Positions 26,345 to 36,313 of a stretch of DNA of 64,000 bases are shown in pieces (position 1 is the stretch's first letter; every line of letters starts with the position of its first letter). The notes beneath the pieces were generated by a model that was not told the DNA's origin, ran no database searches, and saw only the letters and a program-made list of their open reading frames with translations. The stretch spans positions 62,001 to 126,000 of the forward strand of contig NZ_JAFBCV010000013.1 of assembly GCF_016907895.1 (NCBI RefSeq), given 5' to 3'. This stretch comes from Shouchella xiaoxiensis. GTDB taxonomy: Bacteria > Bacillota > Bacilli > Bacillales > Bacillaceae_D. Both the position numbers and the translations under genes were made by a program.

Positions 26345-26917
26345 TTATGGTTTAGTCGATCCTTCCTGCTCACTGTTAAGCGTCAGCACGTCTTCCACAG
26401 CCTCATATGACTGACCATATAAGTCTTTATCTTTATACGTATGTATCACTTCATACGTATGCTTCATTTTTTCATAAATACTATGCTCATCTTCGTTCTC
26501 TGGCGACCAATAGAGGATTTCTAACTCCGTCACTTTATTCGTCGCTAGAGAACGTCGACGATAACCAATTGATACTGCATGATTAAAGCCCTCTCTTGCG
26601 TAAAAACGCTGACGCTTTTCTGTATCCGTATCCTCATAGTCAATTGGTTCCACTTCAAGTATAATCGGCTTCTTCTTTTTTTTCAATTCCTCAATTAATT
26701 TTTGGCCAAGACCTTCTCCTCTTGCTTCACTTGAAACAAACAAATAGTCAACAAAGACAAAGTCTTCTGTTTCAACGTACATCAATACATGCTTGTTGCT
26801 TTCATCCTTGTGATAAATTTCGCTTTTCTCTCGCAAGAGTAACTCCATATGCTTTTCAGATTTCATCTCTTCAACAGGAAAATATTCAGCAAGTTTTTCA
26901 TACCATGTTGTCATCAT
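26345..26917 (-). CDS. yjbC: GNAT acetyltransferase (YjbC-like)
   Basis: A 190-residue GNAT protein. DYLFVSSEARGEGLGQKLIEEL near 70 is the acetyl-CoA binding motif A (R/QxxGxG/A), and FYAREGFN near 110 is motif B. ATG at 26917 follows GGAGGTT. In B. subtilis yjbC lies immediately upstream of spx and the same order holds here. It precedes the 45-aa gene. Substrate unknown; the last 45 residues form an acidic tail. Confidence 0.85.
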   Translation of the reverse strand: MMTTWYEKLAEYFPVEEMKSEKHMELLLREKSEIYHKDESNKHVLMYVETEDFVFVDYLFVSSEARGEGLGQKLIEELKKKKKPIILEVEPIDYEDTDTEKRQRFYAREGFNHAVSIGYRRRSLATNKVTELEILYWSPENEDEHSIYEKMKHTYEVIHTYKDKDLYGQSYEAVEDVLTLNSEQEGSTKP

Positions 26918-27007
26918 AATAACCTCCATATACATTCTTAGACACCATTATCTATACCGTTATTTTAGTTAATGTAAACATTAACCGTTGGGTTTATCCC
27001 TCTTAAC

Positions 27008-27052
27008 AAAAAAAGACAGTGCCCTAGAAAATTCCTAGAACACTGTTTTTTT
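27008..27052 (-). terminator. terminator after the secreted glycosidase-like gene
   Basis: The minus strand reads AACAGTGTTCTAGGAA, a short loop, CTAGGGCACTGTC and a run of T, three bases beyond the stop codon. Confidence 0.85.
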
Positions 27053-27054
27053 AC

Positions 27055-28281
27055 TTAAGGATTGCTATAGTTTACACCCTCTGTATACGTATTGCCTGCG
27101 TTCCAGAGTAAGAATTCATGAATATCATTATCATAAAGCGCTCTAATTTGAGCTTCAACTTCCGCTGGACCGTATGGAATGTAATTACCCGATCCTAAAT
27201 AGCTTGCTGTAAAATCCTGTAACCACGGTCTAGAAACAGGTCGGTCATCTCCAAGCTCATCTAAAACACCATTTTCTAATTGTGAGTACTCATCCATTAC
27301 TTCATATGGATATAAGTCTGGTTTATCTAAGTTCCCAATTGAAAACGGACCCCAGTGACTTGGATAAGGCATGGAAGAAATCACATCTACATTCGCAGAA
27401 ATTTTCACGAAGTCTTGGCCAACGTTTTCTTCAAAACCTCGAGCCGCAGCTCCAAAAATATCAACTGATACATCGACTCCGTAAGCTTGTAACTCTTCAC
27501 GTGCATATCCAACAAAGTCAGCAACAGCGTCAATACGACTTTCTACATTGTCACCATCTCCGTCTCCATAAGTGCCTTTGCCGTAAACAAGTTGGTCAGC
27601 TCGTCCGATAAATCCTTCTGGAAAACGAACATAGTCAAATTGAATATCCTTAAAGCCCATTTTCGCTGCTTCAATTGCTACTTGCGTATTGTATTCCCAT
27701 ACTTCTTCAAGAAATGGATTGACGAAGGCATCGCCTCTACGGTTCGTCCAGACCTCACCATTTTCTTGGAAAGATAAGTCTGGTCGTTCTTTAGCAAGAA
27801 CGGAATCCTTAAATACAACGATTCTTGCAATTGGATAGATGTCATTTTCTTCAAGTACATCCATCATTGCTGCGGGGTCATCAATATAGTTTTTGGCGAT
27901 ATCATAAAAAGGAGAGTCCTCATCAGGCATATACGTAATATTTCCATAATCATCCTTAATATCAATAACCATTGCATTTAAATCAGTATCATTTACAAAG
28001 TCTACTAGAGTGTTTAAACGAGAACCTCCGGCTGAGTGAGCGGTTAAGAAAATACCTCTAACTCCATCTTCAGGATAATCAAAATGATAGCCAGACTGAT
28101 AAACAAAACGCGCCGAACTCGTTGGTGTTTCATACGTATTTTGACTGATCATTTTTGGCGCATGAGACAAAACAAGCTGCCCTGAACTTGTCTCAGCATT
28201 AGCCACCTCTGTAGCTGGTGTTAAAACCAACGCAGCGCTAAAAGCAAAGGCACTTAGCCCACCCATTACTATTTTTTTCAT
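27055..28281 (-). CDS. secreted putative glycoside hydrolase (DUF4015)
   Basis: A 408-residue protein with a classic signal peptide (KKIVMGGLSAFAFSAALVL, cleavage after a TEVANA-like site). From about 55 it shows the TIM-barrel pattern of the DUF4015 glycosidase-like family: GVRGIFLTAHSAGG, AMVIDIKDDYGNITY, MGFKDIQFDYVRFPEG and SVDIFGAAARG. The strand aspartates (DIKDD, DYVRFPE) are candidate catalytic residues. It should act outside the cell; the substrate is unknown. A small HTH gene lies 22 bp upstream. Confidence 0.83.
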   Translation of the reverse strand: MKKIVMGGLSAFAFSAALVLTPATEVANAETSSGQLVLSHAPKMISQNTYETPTSSARFVYQSGYHFDYPEDGVRGIFLTAHSAGGSRLNTLVDFVNDTDLNAMVIDIKDDYGNITYMPDEDSPFYDIAKNYIDDPAAMMDVLEENDIYPIARIVVFKDSVLAKERPDLSFQENGEVWTNRRGDAFVNPFLEEVWEYNTQVAIEAAKMGFKDIQFDYVRFPEGFIGRADQLVYGKGTYGDGDGDNVESRIDAVADFVGYAREELQAYGVDVSVDIFGAAARGFEENVGQDFVKISANVDVISSMPYPSHWGPFSIGNLDKPDLYPYEVMDEYSQLENGVLDELGDDRPVSRPWLQDFTASYLGSGNYIPYGPAEVEAQIRALYDNDIHEFLLWNAGNTYTEGVNYSNP

Positions 28282-28303
28282 ACAGTCACACCCTTATATC
28301 AAA

Positions 28304-28534
28304 TTAATCTTCATCTTTCGCATCCCAGTCATCTGGAATGAGTTCTTCGTCATCTTTTAACAGTTGTTTTCGTTTGGCTTCCAGCTGTTGTTTATGTATC
28401 GTAAATTGCGATTTATTAACAAGCCACCTTTCTCCATCAAAAACACCCATTATATTTCCAACTAAAAGCTGCTGTCTAATATACGATTCAGTTACTCCAA
28501 GGAACTCTGCTAATTCTTTTAAAGATATATACAA
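28304..28534 (-). CDS. small excisionase-like HTH protein
   Basis: A 76-residue protein. MYISLKELAEFLGVTESYIRQQLLVG is a winged-helix/HTH_17 domain of the excisionase/MerR-like type. The remaining half is acidic and helical with DDEELIPDDWDAKDED at the end. The gap to the glycosidase gene is 22 bp, so they may be co-transcribed; RBS GAGGAGGC is close to the start. It may regulate its neighbour. No phage genes surround it. Confidence 0.72.
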   Translation of the reverse strand: MYISLKELAEFLGVTESYIRQQLLVGNIMGVFDGERWLVNKSQFTIHKQQLEAKRKQLLKDDEELIPDDWDAKDED

Positions 28535-28692
28535 ATAACGAGCCTCCTCGACATAAATTATACCTTCATTTTACTTCTTTTGCCATCAAAAACAAAAAAA
28601 AGTCGAGCTTTTTTTTGAAAAAGCTTCCTTTTTTCACAAAAGCCTGCCACTTCGCTTTTTACCGTTTTTTTGATAAACATCATTGTGACCAT

Positions 28693-28729
28693 AAAAAAAC
28701 CCGTTAAGCATCTTTTAGACGTTAACAGG
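28693..28729 (-). terminator. terminator of the PAQR/hemolysin III gene
   Basis: The minus strand reads CCTGTTAA, a loop, TTAACGGG and TTTTTTT. The stem begins within the final codons. Confidence 0.7.
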
Positions 28730-29365
28730 TAAGATGTAATAAAATACGAGAAAGAAATGAAAAATAGAGCCTGCAATTACAAACAAATGCCATACCATAT
28801 GATGGTAATGAAATCCACGCCACATGTAAAAAATCGTTCCAACAGAATAAAAAAGTCCCCCGATAAAAAGAAACCACAACCCAGCTGTCGATAGGGCGTT
28901 AATAATGGGACCAATAGCAAATAAAGCGAGCCAGCCCATTGCTAAGTACAACAACGTCGATACAATTAAAAACCTTTTTACAAAAAAGATTTTAAATAAA
29001 ATCCCGACAACCGTTAAGCCCCAGACAATTCCAAACAAAGTCCAACCTAATCCACCGCCAACCAATATAAGAAAGATCGGTGTATAAGATCCGGCAATAA
29101 AGACGTAAATAGCCGCATGGTCTAAGATCTCAAAAAAATCCTTTGCTTTTCCTGGTGGGAAACTATGAACCATTGTTGACGATACGTACAGCAGCAACAT
29201 ACTTACACCATAAACCGTGAATGAAACCACATGCCATGCCGTTCCATATAAGCTTGAGTAAACAATAAGTAACGTAAGTGCGGCTATACTAAGTAAAGCG
29301 CCAATTCCGTGCGTAATCGCATTTGCTATTTCTTCACGTTTCGTAAATACATGTGTTTCTGCCAA
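28715..29365 (-). CDS. hemolysin III / PAQR-family membrane protein
   Basis: A seven-span membrane protein of 216 residues, of the YqfA/hemolysin III family. EIANAITHGIGALLSIAAL opens the fold, with HSFP near 82 and DHAAIYVFIAGSYTPIF; the late HHMVWHLFVIAGSIFHF carries the conserved His. This family includes metal-dependent hydrolase-like receptors. TTG at 29365 follows AAGGGGAG at six bases, and extended readings upstream lack support. Its divergent neighbour is the HD-domain gene. Confidence 0.9.
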   Translation of the reverse strand: MAETHVFTKREEIANAITHGIGALLSIAALTLLIVYSSLYGTAWHVVSFTVYGVSMLLLYVSSTMVHSFPPGKAKDFFEILDHAAIYVFIAGSYTPIFLILVGGGLGWTLFGIVWGLTVVGILFKIFFVKRFLIVSTLLYLAMGWLALFAIGPIINALSTAGLWFLFIGGLFYSVGTIFYMWRGFHYHHMVWHLFVIAGSIFHFFLVFYYILPVNV

Positions 29366-29453
29366 AAGTTTCTCCCCTTTACAAATGCTTTTGATCATTA
29401 TAGCATATGTAATAAAAAAATATCGATCCATCAAAAGTAAGGAGTGTGAATAG

Positions 29454-29978
29454 ATGAGAGAGGTTAAACTAGTCGATTTATTTGATCATCGCATTACGCA
29501 AAAATACGTAGAACGCTCAGGAATGGCACATGCAATTCGTTGCGCTTACCACGCTTTTTCATTAGCAGTTAACGAAAAAATTGATCCAGACCTAGCTACA
29601 AAAGGCGCATTTTTACATGATATTGGTCATTACACATGGTATAAAAATGGTAAATGGGACTTTTCTTTATATAAAGCGTACGATATCCATGCGATAAAAG
29701 GGGCAGAACGAGCTCATAAATTATTAATCAGGCTCGGAGAACATCCAAAGAAAGCAAAAGAAGTAGCTCTAGCTATCCTGCTTCATACTGATTCATACCT
29801 GCCCCCTGGCTCCCTTCACTTATCTCCTTTGCAGCTTATTGTTGCCAAAGCAGACGAGATGGATGAAGAACCAGCAGGAGACCACCACTATCGGACTATA
29901 TCACCGCAACAGGCTCGCCAACTTTTAATGGAATTAGATGCCCGTATTGACGGTCATTTGCTTGGGACAAATAAATAA
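29454..29978 (+). CDS. HD-domain phosphohydrolase-like protein
   Basis: A 174-residue HD-superfamily protein. The metal-binding motif FLHDIGHYTWY lies near 60; HAIKGAERAHKLL and LLHTDSYLP carry later His/Asp ligands. The substrate is unknown; family members hydrolyse nucleotides or related phosphoesters. RBS AAGGAGTG precedes the ATG. Divergent from the hemolysin III gene. Its stop and that of the thioredoxin gene are two bases apart, in convergent orientation. Confidence 0.8.
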   Translation: MREVKLVDLFDHRITQKYVERSGMAHAIRCAYHAFSLAVNEKIDPDLATKGAFLHDIGHYTWYKNGKWDFSLYKAYDIHAIKGAERAHKLLIRLGEHPKKAKEVALAILLHTDSYLPPGSLHLSPLQLIVAKADEMDEEPAGDHHYRTISPQQARQLLMELDARIDGHLLGTNK

Positions 29979-29980
29979 AC

Positions 29981-30541
29981 TTAACGAGCTTCCGTTACGA
30001 TTTCCTCATAATCTTGTTGACTCAATGGACCATTAATCCGTTTCAAAATAATTCCTTCTTTATTAATGAGCAAAGTTGTGGGAACACCGAATAATTGATA
30101 CATGTCTTGTACAAGACCCTGTTCGTCCAATAAGGGATCAAATGGGGCTTTGTAATGCGTTAAAAAAGGTTGTATTTGACTGATTCCTTGTTCAGAACTT
30201 GTTAAATTAACAGCAACAAAACGATTTCCTTGAGCTGTTAATTCATTATACAAATCAACAATTATTGGCATCTCTTCCTGGCACGGGTAGCACCATGTTG
30301 CAAAAAAATGAACAACTGTGATTTGAGCTTCACCTACTTGAAAGCTTTTTTCTTCTCCTTGCAAGGTTTTTAACTGGAATTCAGGAGCCCGTTGCGCCAC
30401 ATAAACACCCTCTTCTATTTGTGCATTTACCTGTACACCAACGTGCTTGTAAACCGATTCTGTGTGATAGTGAAACCATCCCGCAAGAACCACAGCAAAA
30501 AGAACGGTCAAAGTTAGCACCATTTTCTTAAAAAAAGTCAT
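29981..30541 (-). CDS. ResA-like membrane-anchored thiol-disulfide protein
   Basis: A 186-residue extracytoplasmic thioredoxin-like protein. An N-terminal membrane anchor (KMVLTLTVLFAVVLAGWFHY) is followed by APEFQLKTLQGEEKSF, then FFATWCYPCQEEMP with cysteines at 84 and 87. VPTTLLINKEG carries the cis-Pro. Related ResA/StoA proteins reduce apocytochrome c or spore-envelope proteins. No ccm/resBC genes are nearby, so the partner is open. A small membrane protein diverges 47 bp away. Confidence 0.82.
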   Translation of the reverse strand: MTFFKKMVLTLTVLFAVVLAGWFHYHTESVYKHVGVQVNAQIEEGVYVAQRAPEFQLKTLQGEEKSFQVGEAQITVVHFFATWCYPCQEEMPIIVDLYNELTAQGNRFVAVNLTSSEQGISQIQPFLTHYKAPFDPLLDEQGLVQDMYQLFGVPTTLLINKEGIILKRINGPLSQQDYEEIVTEAR

Positions 30542-30588
30542 TCACTTCACCTGCCTTCTTTAAAAAGTTTAAGGAGACTGATCTCGTC

Positions 30589-30753
30589 ATGAAAAAACTT
30601 GAATTCTCTCAATTGATTGCTTGCACCGTATTTTTGCTGTTTGTTGTTTTTTTACAAGACATTCCCTATTCAATTCTCTGGTTTTCTTTACTGTTAGGAA
30701 TAAATATTGCTTTATTTGTTATTCGTAAAAAGAAACAAAAACAATCTACTTAA
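30589..30753 (+). CDS. 54-residue membrane protein
   Basis: Found by reading the gap before trpS. MKKLEFSQLIACTVFLLFVV begins the first membrane segment; a second one (WFSLLLGINIALFVI) is followed by a basic tail KKKQKQST. AAGGAG lies 11 bases before the ATG at 30589. It diverges from the ResA-like gene and precedes trpS by 122 bp. No family recognised. Confidence 0.55.
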   Translation: MKKLEFSQLIACTVFLLFVVFLQDIPYSILWFSLLLGINIALFVIRKKKQKQST

Positions 30754-30824
30754 ATGTATGTATGGACAACTTCTTTTACGACAGCTAAATAAGTTGACTC
30801 TAGTCGTCCATTTGTTGCATTTGA

Positions 30825-31865
<1,041 letters not shown>

Positions 31866-31871
31866 AAAAGC

Positions 31872-31925
31872 AAAAACACCTTTCGTTCGAATCAAGTTAA
31901 TCGATTCATACGAAAGGTGTTTTTT
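31872..31925. terminator. bidirectional terminator trpS / MarR gene
   Basis: A long stem, AAAAACACCTTTCGT with its complement and an inner GAATC...GATTC helix, separates convergent trpS and the MarR-family gene. Confidence 0.88.
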
Positions 31926-31931
31926 ACTATT

Positions 31932-32432
31932 TCACTCACGGTGCTTCGTTTCATTCACCCGAATAAGAGGACTATGTTGTTTTAGCCGATCCCTTACCTT
32001 GCTTAATAATAAATTAAATTGATTAATTTCATTTACGTCGAGATCAGAAAACAACCCTTCAAAATATGCAAGTATCTCATCATTATATGCATTCATTTTT
32101 TGTTTACCAGCTTCAGATAAGCAGACATATTTAACGCGATTATCTTGCTGGTCTTCTTGAAATTCTATTAACTGCTTCATCTGAAGTTTTTTTAATCGAT
32201 TTGAAACGGCACTTTTATGTGTTCCTTGAAAAGTAGCTATTTCTGTCGATGTTAAAGGACCTGACAAATCGATTAAAATAAGAACTGCTAATTGCTCTTG
32301 AGATAAATGACTAAATTCGTGAGTTAACTCTTCAGAAACAATTTGTTGACTGTAAAAAAAGACATCTTTAAACACATCCATTGCTTGTAAAAACGGCTTA
32401 CTCAATCCATACACATCCTTTATAGAAGCCAT
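31932..32432 (-). CDS. MarR-family transcriptional regulator
   Basis: A 166-residue winged-helix protein. LSQEQLAVLILIDLSGPLTSTEIATFQGTHKSAVSNRLKKLQMKQL is the DNA-binding core from about 43, and DNRVKYVCLSEAGKQ is the wing. AGGAG precedes the ATG. It follows the 42-aa membrane-protein gene by 57 bp on the same strand and probably regulates its own transcript. Target genes cannot be named. No oxidative-stress Cys is seen. Confidence 0.85.
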   Translation of the reverse strand: MASIKDVYGLSKPFLQAMDVFKDVFFYSQQIVSEELTHEFSHLSQEQLAVLILIDLSGPLTSTEIATFQGTHKSAVSNRLKKLQMKQLIEFQEDQQDNRVKYVCLSEAGKQKMNAYNDEILAYFEGLFSDLDVNEINQFNLLLSKVRDRLKQHSPLIRVNETKHRE

Positions 32433-32489
32433 TTATTTCTACTCCTACTCAAGAAAAAAAGGCTTCCACTCGGAACCCTTTATCTCTTT

Positions 32490-32618
32490 TTAATAGCCGT
32501 TTTGCTTTTTCAGTACTTTTCCCACGAAAAAAGAAAAACCTAACGTACCCACAAGTAAAACAACCGTAAAAATTTGCATGACGAGATGCGCAAAACCATC
32601 CATTGTATCCGCGTCCAT
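32490..32618 (-). CDS. 42-residue membrane protein
   Basis: A small gene found in the MarR upstream gap. The sequence begins MDADTMDGFAHLVMQIFTVV and continues as a single membrane span to FFVGKVLKKQNGY. GGAGGT lies seven bases before the ATG at 32618. It precedes the MarR gene and may be a small stress or toxin-like membrane peptide under MarR control; this is inference. Confidence 0.6.
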   Translation of the reverse strand: MDADTMDGFAHLVMQIFTVVLLVGTLGFSFFVGKVLKKQNGY

Positions 32619-32700
32619 AGTGATAACCTCCTTTTCACTTTATTTTTCATTATAAAAGAAAGCGCTTTGCATGTAAATACAACTACCTTTAGACTGTACA

Positions 32701-32731
32701 AAATAAAAACCTGCCATTCTTTTGGCAGGTT
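32701..32731 (-). terminator. yjbA terminator
   Basis: The minus strand reads AACCTGCCA, a short loop, TGGCAGGTT and TTTATTT, about ten bases after the stop. Confidence 0.82.
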
Positions 32732-32741
32732 CCTTCTTTGC

Positions 32742-33488
32742 TTATTTTACTCGTTCAGGATGCTCTAGCTCCCACAACTTTTCATAAAACGAATGCCCTT
32801 TTACCATCGCCTCACACAACGCATAGTGATCAGGACTCCATCCCTTTTTCACCCCATCAATTAAGTAATTCCAGACATCCTCTCGCTCAGTATTCCTCAA
32901 CTTCTCATATGCAAGCGGGTTCCATTCTGTACACCAATATTTTAACTCTGCGTCAGAAGCACTAGAATGTAGTTGGTCAAGAACCATGAATAAAAGCTGT
33001 TTTAATTGTCGTTCTTTTCTCGTTAACCCTTGTAAGTCGGCAGGACTTAACGAAAGCATGTGATATTCCTTTTCTGTAGGTTTTCTTTCTAAATCAAATT
33101 GCTCTATTTCTTGATCAACCAGAGCCTCATAAATAAGTTGCTCTTGCCTCGGCGTCATTCGACTTTTTCGTATAGGTGTTTTGTAACCCATTGTGTCTAC
33201 AGCTAAAATTCGTTCGCCATCGCAGACAATAAAGCAGTAATCAAGCTGAATTCTCGACATATTTTTACGAAGGTAGCTTTTTTGATGAACAGATTCTAAT
33301 AATGCCTCAGGTAAATCCAGCAGCTGATCTTCAATATACGAAAACAGTTGACTTGAAGCCTTTATTAACTTGACTTGATCCAACACTTCAACACGATCTT
33401 CACTTCTCCACTCATGAAATTCGCATACGTTATACCCGTTCTCTTCACCTTCAAACCAATTAACCCACACATCTCGCATCATAACCAT
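32742..33488 (-). CDS. yjbA: YjbA-family protein (DUF3603)
   Basis: A 248-residue protein whose start [20 protein letters not shown] is diagnostic of the YjbA/DUF3603 family. It is conserved near trpS in B. subtilis as here. Mixed alpha/beta, no membrane segment. [16 protein letters not shown] near 131 is a conserved helical stretch. Function unknown. AGGAGG lies 11 bases before the ATG at 33488. Confidence 0.9.
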   Translation of the reverse strand: MVMMRDVWVNWFEGEENGYNVCEFHEWRSEDRVEVLDQVKLIKASSQLFSYIEDQLLDLPEALLESVHQKSYLRKNMSRIQLDYCFIVCDGERILAVDTMGYKTPIRKSRMTPRQEQLIYEALVDQEIEQFDLERKPTEKEYHMLSLSPADLQGLTRKERQLKQLLFMVLDQLHSSASDAELKYWCTEWNPLAYEKLRNTEREDVWNYLIDGVKKGWSPDHYALCEAMVKGHSFYEKLWELEHPERVK

Positions 33489-33549
33489 AATTTTAACTGC
33501 CTCCTTACTTGTTTGCTCTTGAAAACAGTATGGTCATGTGGTTTTAATC

Positions 33550-34374
33550 TTAAACACGCTTTTCTTCCCCTAAACCCCATTTATATATTTTCTCTGCTGG
33601 TGTTGTTAATAACTCTTGAGTATTTGTTTGTAATCGTTCAGCAGCACGAGTACAAAGTAAATATCCGTAGTAATAACCTAACATCGGTGGGATGTTTTTT
33701 TTTGAATGTCCATACAGAATATCCTTGTAATTCTTTCTACCCGTTTGCATTAACCGCTCTGTTATAAATCGTTCCTCCCATATTTTTTTCCACGTCTCCT
33801 TATAAAGTTCAGTCCAAGGTGCACAATACCGTTCCCCTAATTCTTCTTGCACCCCTAACTCTGCCAAACCTTCCATGATTATAGATTCTAGAAAAGTAAT
33901 CGTATTCTCTTTTTCATTTGTATGCGTCAGTCTACAAACGTGATGATATTCATGCGTTAGCAATGCAAGTAAATCGAATCTTTCTATATCACTTTGAATA
34001 AATAACACAATTCCATCTGCGAAGCTTAAGCCCATTTTCCCTCCTACATTTGCTAGTTCACGCGCTTTCTTTTTACTTGCGAGAAGCAAATAGACAGGCA
34101 CATTCGGACCATTCCATCGTTTCTTTAAATAAAGAAAATGTTCATTTGCATAACTCCAGTAATCCTGCTCGATGATCATCTTTACATCTTCTATATCATC
34201 AGGTGTAAACATACCGTTCCTATTTAAATAATTGGCTAATTCACCGTCTGATGGGTAAGAAAAAAGAGCTTGAAGTGGACTAATAAATAGTTTCAAATAC
34301 AGCTCTCTATTTGCTTGATTTTTCCCATACTGGATATACCTCTCCATCCATTTATTTGTTTGAATCAACGCCAT
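33550..34374 (-). CDS. yjaZ: DUF2268 putative Zn metalloprotease (YjaZ-like)
   Basis: A 274-residue protein of the DUF2268/YjaZ family. ALLTHEYHHVCRLTH near 138 contains the HExxH zinc motif, and the Glu in IMEGLAELGVQE is a plausible third ligand, as in gluzincin-like enzymes. No signal peptide, so cytoplasmic. YjaZ lies near fabF/yjbA in B. subtilis. It is 61 bp upstream of yjbA and likely co-transcribed or at least parallel. Confidence 0.82.
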   Translation of the reverse strand: MALIQTNKWMERYIQYGKNQANRELYLKLFISPLQALFSYPSDGELANYLNRNGMFTPDDIEDVKMIIEQDYWSYANEHFLYLKKRWNGPNVPVYLLLASKKKARELANVGGKMGLSFADGIVLFIQSDIERFDLLALLTHEYHHVCRLTHTNEKENTITFLESIIMEGLAELGVQEELGERYCAPWTELYKETWKKIWEERFITERLMQTGRKNYKDILYGHSKKNIPPMLGYYYGYLLCTRAAERLQTNTQELLTTPAEKIYKWGLGEEKRV

Positions 34375-34453
34375 TTATTTCACCTCTTTGTTCAAATCGT
34401 TTATTTGACTTTACGGCAAAGGAACAGCACAATATAGCTGAGGTGAGCCATCA

Positions 34454-35206
34454 ATGGATAAATCATTACATACGTACAATGCTCTTAAACAGTTAAAACA
34501 GTCTCTTACTGAGTTTATGATGATGTATAAATTTGCGCTTGACGAAATTGAAACGCGAATGTCCATTCTTCAGGAAGAATTTGAATTACTTCATGAATAC
34601 AGCCCAATCGAGCATATAAAAACTCGATTGAAATCACCAGAAAGTATTTTCGACAAGGTGATGCGAAAAAAGTTAAATGCAAATTTAGCATCGATTAAAA
34701 CCCATATTCAAGATATAGCCGGACTTCGAATTACATGTTCTTTCATATCCGATATTTACAAATTAGAAGAGATGTTACGGCAACAAACGGATATGAAAGT
34801 ATTAGAAGTAAAAGATTACATTAAGACCCCTAAAGAAAATGGTTACCGAAGTTTACATTTAATCGTTGAAGTACCTGTTTATACGTCACAAAAACGTGAA
34901 AATGTTTGTGTTGAAATTCAAATTAGAACAATAGCGATGGATTTTTGGGCAAGCTTAGAACATAAGATTTTTTATAAATACGAAAAAAGTATTCCTGTTC
35001 ACTTAACAAATGAGCTTGCTATTGCTGCTCAGACCGCTGCAGAACTTGATGCAAAAATGGAAAACTTACAGGTTGAAGTTCAAGAAGTAAAAGAACAACA
35101 GCTTACCAAAACCGATTCGAAATGGCAGCAGCTTCAGATGAACAATCAATCGTTTGCAATCCCACAAAAATTGTTAGAGCAGTTGCAAGACTTATCGGAT
35201 TCTTAA
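34454..35206 (+). CDS. second small alarmone synthetase (RelP/YwaC-like)
   Basis: A 250-residue (p)ppGpp synthetase domain protein without a hydrolase. IKTRLKSPESIFDKVMRKKL provides the basic ATP site, IQDIAGLRITCSF the metal-binding Asp, and KENGYRSLHLIVEVP the GTP site. VEIQIRTIAMDFWASLEHKIFYKY carries the catalytic Glu. It has about 40 extra residues at the C-terminus, mostly helical, compared with RelQ. It diverges from yjaZ. With RelQ at 17.4 kb this window carries two SAS enzymes. Confidence 0.85.
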   Translation: MDKSLHTYNALKQLKQSLTEFMMMYKFALDEIETRMSILQEEFELLHEYSPIEHIKTRLKSPESIFDKVMRKKLNANLASIKTHIQDIAGLRITCSFISDIYKLEEMLRQQTDMKVLEVKDYIKTPKENGYRSLHLIVEVPVYTSQKRENVCVEIQIRTIAMDFWASLEHKIFYKYEKSIPVHLTNELAIAAQTAAELDAKMENLQVEVQEVKEQQLTKTDSKWQQLQMNNQSFAIPQKLLEQLQDLSDS

Positions 35207-35322
35207 TTAACCCGCTCATTTTTACCGTCTAATTCATGTTCAATCGAATTGGCTTGCTTACTGTACCATACCGTGCTACTCTCAATTACGAATGCAACAC
35301 GTTTGAAGCAAAGGAGATCTAT

Positions 35323-36273
35323 ATGACAACGGATGAACTTACAAGAAGTTTAGATGCGTTTACCCCTTTTTTTCGGAAAGACTGGGCAAAGCTCAGTAAA
35401 GGGATTAGTTCGACCTTATCTAAAGAAGAACGTAAAGAGCTTGAAGGTATTTATGAAACGATTTCTGAATCAGAAGTAAATGACATCTATCTCCCATTAT
35501 CGGAGCTCTTATTTAAACGAATGACACATAGTATGAATTTACACGATGATATGAACCATTTCTTACAAAAAGAACGAAAACGAGTTCCATTTATCATTGG
35601 AATCGCTGGCAGTGTTTCAGTTGGAAAAAGTACAACAGCCCGTTTAATCCAAGCACTCGCAACTAGATGGCCTGGTAATCCAACCGTATCACTCGTGACA
35701 ACTGATGGGTTTCTTTACCCAAATGAAGTGTTAGAAGAACGTGGCTTAATGAAGCGTAAAGGCTTTCCAGAAAGCTATGATATTCGTCAATTACTCGCTT
35801 TTTTAACTGATTTAAAATCTGGCGTTTCCACCGTGGAAGCTCCTGTGTATTCACATCTAACATATAATATTGAACAAGATCATAAGCAAGAAGTTCACGC
35901 TCCAGATGTGGTTATTGTTGAAGGAATTAACGTCCTCCAAGTTAACAAGAAAGGCAAAAGGATGCCTCATGTTTTTGTATCCGACTTCTTTGACTATAGT
36001 ATTTACGTTGATGCTGAAGAAGAAAATATTTTAGAGTGGTATATAGAGCGTTTTCATTTATTACGAAACACCGCTTTTCAGAACCCAAATTCCTATTTCC
36101 ACCGTTATCGAGACTTGAATGATCAAGAAGCATCGGAAATGGCTACGTCCATTTGGCGCTCAATCAACGGGGTTAACCTAGAAAAAAATATTAAACCAAC
36201 GCGATTACGAGCAGATTTGATTTTAACAAAAGGGGAAAACCACCGAGTCGAACAAATTCAGCTACGGAAATAG
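35323..36273 (+). CDS. coaA: pantothenate kinase, type I (CoaA)
   Basis: Phosphorylates pantothenate in the first step of CoA synthesis; 316 residues. [17 protein letters not shown] near 95 is the P-loop, [10 protein letters not shown] near 131 contains the Asp that activates pantothenate, and [14 protein letters not shown] supports the type I fold. The ATG at 35323 follows AAGGAGATCT; the longer upstream reading has no ribosome-binding site. Followed by a strong hairpin terminator. Confidence 0.96.
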   Translation: MTTDELTRSLDAFTPFFRKDWAKLSKGISSTLSKEERKELEGIYETISESEVNDIYLPLSELLFKRMTHSMNLHDDMNHFLQKERKRVPFIIGIAGSVSVGKSTTARLIQALATRWPGNPTVSLVTTDGFLYPNEVLEERGLMKRKGFPESYDIRQLLAFLTDLKSGVSTVEAPVYSHLTYNIEQDHKQEVHAPDVVIVEGINVLQVNKKGKRMPHVFVSDFFDYSIYVDAEEENILEWYIERFHLLRNTAFQNPNSYFHRYRDLNDQEASEMATSIWRSINGVNLEKNIKPTRLRADLILTKGENHRVEQIQLRK

Positions 36274-36305
36274 AAAAACCGACTGCCTAAGGCAGTCGGT
36301 TTTTC
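36274..36305 (+). terminator. coaA terminator
   Basis: AAAAACCGACTGCC and GGCAGTCGGTTTTT around TAA, immediately after the stop codon. Confidence 0.92.
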
Positions 36306-36313
36306 TATTTTAC

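Noticed and set aside
28304-28534. Prophage excisionase
   Set aside because: The HTH is excisionase-like, but no integrase, attachment repeat or other phage gene is near.
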